A stretch of DNA of 64,000 nt from Deinococcus aquaticus. Its GTDB lineage: Bacteria > Deinococcota > Deinococci > Deinococcales > Deinococcaceae. This document shows, piece by piece, positions 57,465-64,000 of the stretch. The notes under the pieces are model-generated. The model was not told where the DNA came from. It was given only the letters and a program-made list of their open reading frames with translations, and did no database searches. The stretch lies in NCBI RefSeq assembly GCF_028622095.1, contig NZ_CP115165.1:1065001-1129000 (forward strand). Reading direction: 5' to 3'. Each line of letters begins with the position of its first letter. Position 1 is the first letter of the stretch. The translations under genes were made by a program, and so were the position numbers.

Positions 57465-58678
57465 CCCCTTCCACCCTGCCCCTGAGCGGCGTGCGCGTCG
57501 CGGATTTCACGCGGGTGCTGACGGGGCCGTTCTCGACCATGCTGCTGGGCGACCTGGGCGCGGACGTGATCAAGGTCGAGCCGCCGGGCGGGGACGACAC
57601 GCGCGCCTGGGGGCCGCCCTTTCAGTACGGTGCGGGAGGGGAGGGCCGCGAGAGCAGTTACTTCCTGAGCGTGAACCGGAACAAGCGCAGCCTGACCCTG
57701 GACCTGAAAGCCCCGGACGGTCTGGAGGCCGCGCGCCGCCTGATTGCCGGGAGTGACGTGCTGATCGAGAACTTCCGGCCCGGCACGCTGGAGCGCCTGG
57801 GCCTGGGCTGGGAGGCCCTGAGCGCCGCCCATCCGCGCCTGATCTACGCCAGCATCACGGGCTTCGGCCTGGATGGCCCGTACCGCGACCGGGCCGGGTA
57901 CGACGTGATCGCGCAGGGCATGGGCGGCATGATGAGTTACAACGGCGAGGCGGGCGGGCCGCCCCTGCGGGTGGGCGTGGCCGTGGCCGACGTGTTCGCC
58001 GGGTCGCTGGTCACGCAGGCGATCCTGGCCGCGCTGTACGCCCGCGAACGCACGGGGCGCGGCGAGCGGGTGGACGTGAACCTGCTGGAGAGCGTCGTGG
58101 CACTGGGCAGCTCACAGGTGGGCCGGTTCCTGGCGACGGGGGAGGTGCCCACTCCCACCGGGAACGACCACCGGTCCATCGTGCCGTACGGAACGTTCCC
58201 CTGCGCGGACGGTTTCGTGAACATTGCCGTGGGGAACGACGCACTGTGGCGGCGCTTCTGCGAGGCGCTGGACCTGACGGATCTGGGCACTGACACCCGC
58301 CTCGCCACGAACGAGGGCCGCGTGACGCACCGCGCGGACCTGGACGCCCGGATGCTGCCCGGACTGGCCCGCTATTCGCGGCAGGAGGTCATGGACCGCC
58401 TGGAACGTGCGGGCGTGCCGTGCGGCCCCGTGAACGACCTGGCCGAGGTCTTCGCGGACCCGCACGTGCAGGCGCGCGGCGTGGCCGTGACCGTCCCGCA
58501 CCCCACGCTGGGCGAGACGACCGTGACCAGCCCCCCCTGGCGTTTTGGGGGCGAGGCCCTGCCGGTGCGCCGCGCGCCGCCCACACCCGGCCAGCACACC
58601 ACCGAGATCCTGGCTGAACTGGGACTGCCAGGGCTGGCCGGATCTACGCCAGCCTCTCCAGAGCCCGCCTCAGATTGA
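57461..58678 (+). CDS. CoA-transferase, CaiB/BaiF (family III)
   Basis: 405 aa. Family III enzymes move CoA between organic acids (formyl/oxalyl, succinyl, carnitine and others). Blocks are SGVRVADFTRVLTGPFSTML, LGADVIKVEPPGGDDTRAWG, NRNKRSLTLDLKAPDG (with the catalytic-Asp-region follow-up VLIENFRPGTLERLGLGW) and ITGFGLDGPYRDRAGYDVIA. Substrates cannot be told. The GTG at 57461 is chosen because of the GTGA overlap with the mini-ORF; GTG 57455 is an alternative. The 3' end overlaps the convergent HD gene by 35 nt. Confidence 0.9.
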   Translation: MTPSTLPLSGVRVADFTRVLTGPFSTMLLGDLGADVIKVEPPGGDDTRAWGPPFQYGAGGEGRESSYFLSVNRNKRSLTLDLKAPDGLEAARRLIAGSDVLIENFRPGTLERLGLGWEALSAAHPRLIYASITGFGLDGPYRDRAGYDVIAQGMGGMMSYNGEAGGPPLRVGVAVADVFAGSLVTQAILAALYARERTGRGERVDVNLLESVVALGSSQVGRFLATGEVPTPTGNDHRSIVPYGTFPCADGFVNIAVGNDALWRRFCEALDLTDLGTDTRLATNEGRVTHRADLDARMLPGLARYSRQEVMDRLERAGVPCGPVNDLAEVFADPHVQARGVAVTVPHPTLGETTVTSPPWRFGGEALPVRRAPPTPGQHTTEILAELGLPGLAGSTPASPEPASD

Positions 58679-59201
58679 CGCGCGCCGGGGCGTCCAGCGC
58701 CGCGAATTCCGGCGTGAGGTACAGCCGCTCGCGGCTCAGGAAGCCGTGCAGCACGGCAGCCCGCCCCGCCCGGTAGGCGTCCTCCGGAACGTGCGCGTAC
58801 TCGGCGCGGATGGCGCGGTCGTAGGCGTCGAAGGTGTCGGGGTCGGCACCCAGGATGCCCAGGTCGGCGTCCACGAACAGGGCTTCGGCCCGCGTGGTCG
58901 GGGGCGCGGTGTGGCGCGTGGCGAGAATCAGGTCCCGCACCTGCGCCTGCATGTCCACACTGGCGCCCTGTGCGGCCAGCCACGCGCCGAACACGTCCGC
59001 GCTGCGTTCCTCGTTGTCGGCGGCGCGCGGGTCGTAGATCAGGTCGTGCCCCCACGCCGCCAGTTCCAGTTCCGGCGTGAGCACGCCGCGCCCGTCCAGC
59101 GCCCGGATCAGGGACTGGACGTGCGCGGCGGTGTGGTAAGCGCGACCCGGCGCGTCGTAGAACGGCCGCGCGAAGGCCCCGGCGGCCGCCACGAGCGTCA
59201 T
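58644..59201 (-). CDS. HD-domain phosphohydrolase-like protein
   Basis: 185 aa. The metal-binding pattern is split over YHTAAHVQSLIRAL (His), ELAAWGHDLIYDP (HD pair) and a later FVDADLGILGADPDTFDAYD (Asp). It matches the small predicted metal-dependent HD phosphohydrolases (COG4339 type), whose substrate is unknown. It starts four nt after the ROK kinase stop and is likely co-transcribed with it. Confidence 0.85.
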   Translation of the reverse strand: MTLVAAAGAFARPFYDAPGRAYHTAAHVQSLIRALDGRGVLTPELELAAWGHDLIYDPRAADNEERSADVFGAWLAAQGASVDMQAQVRDLILATRHTAPPTTRAEALFVDADLGILGADPDTFDAYDRAIRAEYAHVPEDAYRAGRAAVLHGFLSRERLYLTPEFAALDAPARVNLRRALERLA

Positions 59202-59205
59202 GGGT

Positions 59206-60114
<909 letters not shown>

Positions 60115-60168
60115 GCTTGCTCCTGGGTCTGCTGTGAAATCGCGGTGGGACGGGGCTGACCCCACGGC

Positions 60169-60182
60169 TGGGAACGCTTCCA
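60169..60182. promoter_or_regulatory. LacI-family-type operator upstream of the ROK kinase
   Basis: TGGGAACGCTTCCA, a near-perfect palindrome with the central CG of LacI/GalR-family operators (TGGRARCGYTYCCA). No LacI-type regulator is in the window. Confidence 0.55.
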
Positions 60183-60306
60183 GTGGAGGCTCCCGGTGAG
60201 GTCCGGCTCCGGCCTGCCGGAACGGGGAAACGGGAAAGGTCAGCTCTGCGCCTTCAACTGTACCGCGCCGCCCAGGGCCGGAATTAAGGTCGCGGGCCGA
60301 CAGAAT

Positions 60307-60657
60307 TCACGTGCCTGAGCGGTCCGGACCCTCCGGGCGGACGGCAGCGGCGTTCCCGTCTGACTCCGGCCCGTCTGGTCCCGGCTCCCCGGACTCGGGT
60401 TCAAAGCCCAGCAGGTCCAGCGCCTCGGCCAGTTGCACCTCGGGCACGTACAGGCCCACGTCGCCCTGATACCCGCCCGTCTCGATCTCGATCACGGGAC
60501 TACCCATCGACCACTGGAACGGCGTGCGCACCACGCTGACCACCCCGCCGTCCATCAGGTTGCGCCGCCAGCCCTCCGCCATGATGCGCGGCAGGGTATC
60601 GATCCGCACCCACACGTCCCCCTGGTACAGCACCCGGTCCTCGTACGTGGCGCTCAC
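60307..60657 (-). CDS. Hypothetical protein
   Basis: 116 aa, unrecognised. MSATYEDRVLYQGDVWVRID, then RNLMDGGVVSVVRTPFQWSM and GSPVIEIETGGYQGDVGLYV, all beta-rich, and an acidic Gly/Pro/Glu tail. The GTG start overlaps the thioesterase stop (GTGA). Likely part of the same transcription unit; no functional clue. Confidence 0.7.
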   Translation of the reverse strand: MSATYEDRVLYQGDVWVRIDTLPRIMAEGWRRNLMDGGVVSVVRTPFQWSMGSPVIEIETGGYQGDVGLYVPEVQLAEALDLLGFEPESGEPGPDGPESDGNAAAVRPEGPDRSGT

Positions 60658-61124
60658 GGCGTGGCCGCCCGCACCAGCACCGGCGCGATCCGCTCCGCGA
60701 AGCCCGGCGGAATCACAGCCGGGAGCCCCTGATCGTCCACGCGCACCTGCACGGACCGCGCGAACGCACACGGCACCCCGTCCGCCAGGATGCGGGCCAC
60801 GCCCGTCCAGCTGGTGCGGCCCACCCGCTCGATCAGCGTCTCGATCACGACCTCCTGCCCCAGCCGGATATCCCGCACGTAATCCAGTTCCAGCCGCGCC
60901 AGCACCGACCGGTCATCGGCGTCCCGCACCTCAAGCGCGCGTGACAGGTCCATGCGCGCCACCTCCAGAAACTCGGCGTACCGGGCGTTGTTCACGTGCC
61001 CCATGGCGTCCAGGTCGCCGTACCGCAACTGGATGGTCGTGCGGTGCGCGTCGCCCCAGTTCAGCGCGGGAATGCGCGTGGGGGAGGCCGCGCCCGCCGG
61101 GACCGCGTCAGTAGAAACCGTCAT
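60654..61124 (-). CDS. Acyl-CoA thioesterase (4HBT hot-dog fold)
   Basis: 156 aa. The 4-hydroxybenzoyl-CoA thioesterase motif is LRYGDLDAMGHVNNARYAEF, with the catalytic Asp. The rest follows the hot-dog fold (VLARLELDYVRDIRLGQEVV, then VRVDDQGLPAVIPPGF). It hydrolyses acyl-CoA; substrate unknown. Start at 61124 is supported by TACACT six nt upstream. Confidence 0.88.
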   Translation of the reverse strand: MTVSTDAVPAGAASPTRIPALNWGDAHRTTIQLRYGDLDAMGHVNNARYAEFLEVARMDLSRALEVRDADDRSVLARLELDYVRDIRLGQEVVIETLIERVGRTSWTGVARILADGVPCAFARSVQVRVDDQGLPAVIPPGFAERIAPVLVRAATP

Positions 61125-61130
61125 GCTCCC

Positions 61131-61136
61131 AGTGTA
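61131..61136 (-). promoter_or_regulatory. Leaderless-type -10 box (TACACT) for the thioesterase operon
   Basis: TACACT, six nt, ATG at 61124. Confidence 0.5.
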
Positions 61137-61184
61137 GAGCGCCCTGTCCTGCCGGGTGCGCCGCCCCCCACGCAACTCACACTC

Positions 61185-61319
61185 ATACGGACTCCGATTG
61201 AATGGCTTGCAAAGCCGTTCAATCCGAGCGGAGCGAGTAGGAGCCGAAGCGGGTTCCGGACGTGGAGTTGACAGATCGGTGGTCTTCCGATCTGTCGACG
61301 AAACAAACGGAATCCGTAT
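61185..61319 (+). repeat. Dispersed structured intergenic repeat (SNR-like), copy 5
   Basis: 135 bp. Ends ATACGGACTCCG and CGGAATCCGTAT; stem 1 GATTGAA-GGCTT/AAGCC-TTCAATC; stem 2 is GTTGACAGATCGG/CCGATCTGTCGAC, unrelated in sequence to the stem 2 of other copies but still paired. It lies between divergent promoters. Confidence 0.9.
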
Positions 61320-61347
61320 CACCCATCCAACCGGGCGCGCCGCCCGC

Positions 61348-61353
61348 TATGCT
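61348..61353 (+). promoter_or_regulatory. Leaderless-type -10 box (TATGCT) for the DivIC/FtsB-like gene
   Basis: TATGCT, seven nt, GTG at 61361. Confidence 0.5.
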
Positions 61354-61360
61354 GGCAGGC

Positions 61361-61762
61361 GTGACCGACCTTCCGCCTCCCCCCGTGCCGCCGGCCCGGG
61401 CGACGTGGTGGCAGCGAACCGAACGGCGTTTTCAGCGCCTGCAACGCCTGCCGCTGACCATGATGATCGCCAGTCTGCTGGCCGGACTGGGCATCGTGCA
61501 ACTGAGCTTCCAGCTGGTCAACTCGGCGTACCGCAGCGTCACCTGGAGCGCCCAGACCCGCGAGACCCTGGCCCGCACCGCCACCCTGGAACAGGACGTG
61601 CGTGTCCTTCAGGACGCCGTGAAAGCCCACCAGGACCCCACCTACCTGCGCGCCCTGGCCCGCTGCCGGGGCTTCGTCGCCGTGGGCGAGCGCGTCGTGG
61701 TCGCCAGCGACGCCCCGGAAACCCCGCCCGGCGAGAACTGCAAGGCCCTGCGCGTTCCGTAG
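61361..61762 (+). CDS. DivIC/FtsB-like septum-formation protein
   Basis: 133 aa. A Pro-rich cytoplasmic N-terminus is followed by one membrane helix (residues ~34-56, MMIASLLAGLGIVQLSFQ), a coiled coil with RETLARTATLEQDVRVLQDA, and the C-terminal block YLRALARCRGFVAVGERVVV. The last matches the 'R-x-x-x-G-x-V-x-x-G-E' end of FtsB/DivIC. These proteins join FtsL and FtsQ in the divisome. GTG start set by the -10 box. Moderate certainty. Confidence 0.72.
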   Translation: MTDLPPPPVPPARATWWQRTERRFQRLQRLPLTMMIASLLAGLGIVQLSFQLVNSAYRSVTWSAQTRETLARTATLEQDVRVLQDAVKAHQDPTYLRALARCRGFVAVGERVVVASDAPETPPGENCKALRVP

Positions 61763-61776
61763 AGGGGTGATGGTCA

Positions 61777-61825
61777 AAAGTTGATGGTTGATGGAAGGGA
61801 GACCCCTCTATCAACCATCGACTTT
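61777..61825. terminator. Long hairpin between convergent genes (GATGG-type)
   Basis: AAAGTTGATGGTTGAT (61777-61792) and ATCAACCATCGACTTT (61810-61825) pair over 16 positions with one T-G mismatch. It lies between the DivIC-like stop and the deoA-type stop and can terminate both. Same word family as the element at 53101-53215. Confidence 0.75.
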
Positions 61826-61834
61826 CAACGTCGT

Positions 61835-63154
<1,320 letters not shown>

Positions 63155-63196
63155 AGCGTAGTTTACGGCTGCCGCGCGGAATTCTGTCCCGCCGCG

Positions 63197-63664
63197 CTAC
63201 GAGGGATCGGGCGCGCTTTTCCAGTCGACTTTCGCGTGCGTGCCGTCGCAGTACGGTTTGTTGCTGCTCTGCCCGCAGCGGCACAGCGCGGCGCGGACTT
63301 CCCGCTGCTCGCCCTGCGGCGTTTCGATCACGAGGTTGCCCCGGATCATCAGCGGCCCGTCGGGCGTGGGGGTGACGGTGGTGGGTTCCTGCGGCATCTC
63401 GGCCTCCTGTTCGTGCTGGTCAGGCTGGTCGTGCAGGGCGTAGTGCAGCGCCCCGGTCGGGCAGGTGCGCACGACCGCCGCGACCGCCTGCGCCCCGGCG
63501 TTGGCGGGTTGAATCCAGGGCCGGCGGGCCGTATCGAACACGTCCGGCAGACCCTTTACGCAGTTGGCGACGTGCAGGCAGCGCCGCGCGTCGTAGTACA
63601 CGGTGACGCCCGGCGCGGTGTACGCCCGGCCCTGCGCGAGGTCCTCCTGGGTTGGCCTGGTCAT
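63197..63664 (-). CDS. 4Fe-4S mono-cluster plus CDGSH iron-sulfur protein
   Basis: 155 aa with two modules. Residues ~18-75: YYDARRCLHVANCVKGLPDV and VRTCPTGALHYALHD, the divergent mono-cluster ferredoxin (Fer4_19). Residues ~105-145: ALCRCGQSSNKPYCDGTH, the CDGSH 2Fe-2S motif (C-x-C-x10-C-x3-H type). Electron transfer or redox sensing is likely. The ATG overlaps the stop of the upstream regulator (ATGA). Confidence 0.9.
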   Translation of the reverse strand: MTRPTQEDLAQGRAYTAPGVTVYYDARRCLHVANCVKGLPDVFDTARRPWIQPANAGAQAVAAVVRTCPTGALHYALHDQPDQHEQEAEMPQEPTTVTPTPDGPLMIRGNLVIETPQGEQREVRAALCRCGQSSNKPYCDGTHAKVDWKSAPDPS

Positions 63665-64000
63665 GCCCCAGTGTACGCAAGTTGCGCCTCGCAGCGCTGC
63701 GCGAGCCGCCGGAACTCGGCGTGCAGCTGTGGCGGGCTGTCCACCCGGAACGGGCAGTCCAGGCCCAGCAGGAACGCCGCGAAACTGCCCAGCGAGTCCC
63801 GGCGGGTGGTCAGGCGGGTGCCCCGACCCTCGGCGCGCAGCTCCGCACCCCACACGGACACCCGGCCGCGCAGGTCCCCGGGTGGGCAGTCCAGCCACAC
63901 GCTCACGTCGAAGGCGGCGGGGGCCTGCCGCGCCGCGTGCAGGAACGCCGCCGCGTCGAAGTCCGTGGGGGGCGTGAAGCTCTGCGGGCAGACGGTCAGG
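63661..64000 (-). CDS. WYL-domain transcriptional regulator, C-terminal part
   Basis: Partial gene: about 112 residues in window, running off the right edge. The sequence PQSFTPPTDFDAAAFLHAA, then VSVWLDCPPGDLRGRVSVWG and TRRDSLGSFAAFLLGLDCPF with a closing helix, resembles the WCX extension that ends WYL-type HTH regulators (WxVxFDxxxxxxVxxxxW...). The WYL core would lie outside. It overlaps the iron-sulfur gene start by four nt, so the two are coupled. Confidence 0.65.
   Translation of the reverse strand, partial: LTVCPQSFTPPTDFDAAAFLHAARQAPAAFDVSVWLDCPPGDLRGRVSVWGAELRAEGRGTRLTTRRDSLGSFAAFLLGLDCPFRVDSPPQLHAEFRRLAQRCEAQLAYTGA
63670..63675 (-). promoter_or_regulatory. Possible internal -10 box (TACACT) for the iron-sulfur gene
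   Basis: TACACT, five nt, ATG at 63664, inside the 3' end of the upstream gene. Confidence 0.4.

Overview
The window is high-GC bacterial chromosome that I read as Deinococcus. The supporting evidence is a complete Thermus/Deinococcus-type V-ATPase operon, an HU protein with a Lys/Ala-rich N-terminal extension, a csaB cell-wall pyruvyltransferase, and dispersed ~135-bp structured intergenic repeats like the small noncoding repeats (SNRs) described in D. radiodurans. In addition, about 28 genes carry a TANNNT-type -10 box only 5-9 nt before the start codon, the leaderless-mRNA architecture reported for Deinococcus. The species cannot be named from the sequence. There are two tRNA genes, no rRNA and no CRISPR array.

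Layout. 1-1.9 kb: an osmoprotectant-type ABC uptake operon, with the permease cut by the window edge. 2.0-3.4 kb: a stand-alone Lrp/AsnC ligand-binding (RAM) protein, divergent from a fused siroheme-decarboxylase-like (NirDL/AhbAB) protein. 3.5-5.7 kb: an odd E2-like protein with a peripheral-subunit-binding domain, a very long Pro/Ala/Glu-rich linker and a degenerate acyltransferase tail. 6.0-7.7 kb: a leucine-dehydrogenase-like protein coupled to udk. 7.9-11.5 kb: a DUF5693 membrane protein, csaB and truA. 11.5-15.7 kb: two methyltransferases, a hypothetical protein, and a P450 divergent from an HTH regulator across a perfect inverted repeat. 15.7-23 kb: polyamine genes (aguB, and aguA 5 kb away), thrC, a K+ channel, a DsbA-like protein and two broken genes (a VOC protein with an amber codon and a frameshifted GNAT). 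23-25.4 kb: the queF-queD-queE-queC queuosine operon. 26.1-26.3 kb: tRNA-Phe and tRNA-Asp. 26.4-32.4 kb: a metallophosphoesterase, a hypothetical protein, a penicillin-acylase-family enzyme and an MFS transporter.

32.4-33.8 kb is an intact IS4-type insertion sequence inserted exactly at the edge of one dispersed repeat. 34-36 kb: the coupled ubiX-ispD-ispE genes. 36-40 kb: plsY coupled to a large PQQ/TPR-like membrane protein, a ThiF-family protein and HU. 41-44 kb: a conserved hypothetical, pth, an M42 peptidase and DUF4126. 44.3-48 kb: two successive P-II/ammonium-transporter pairs, a duplicated nitrogen-sensing module. 48.5-57.1 kb: the nine-gene V-ATPase operon G-I-K-E-C-F-A-B-D. 57.4-64 kb: a CoA-transferase preceded by a coupled mini-ORF, an HD-domain protein, a ROK kinase, a thioesterase, a DivIC/FtsB-like protein, pyrimidine-nucleoside phosphorylase, a 4Fe-4S/CDGSH protein and the end of a WYL-type regulator.

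Most of the window is housekeeping. The parts worth a second look are the E2-like scaffold protein, the dispersed repeats whose stems covary between copies, the P450/regulator operator, the leucine-dehydrogenase homologue that lacks its catalytic lysine, the fused siroheme-decarboxylase-like protein, and hairpins placed inside the V-ATPase operon. I found no large novel multi-gene system.
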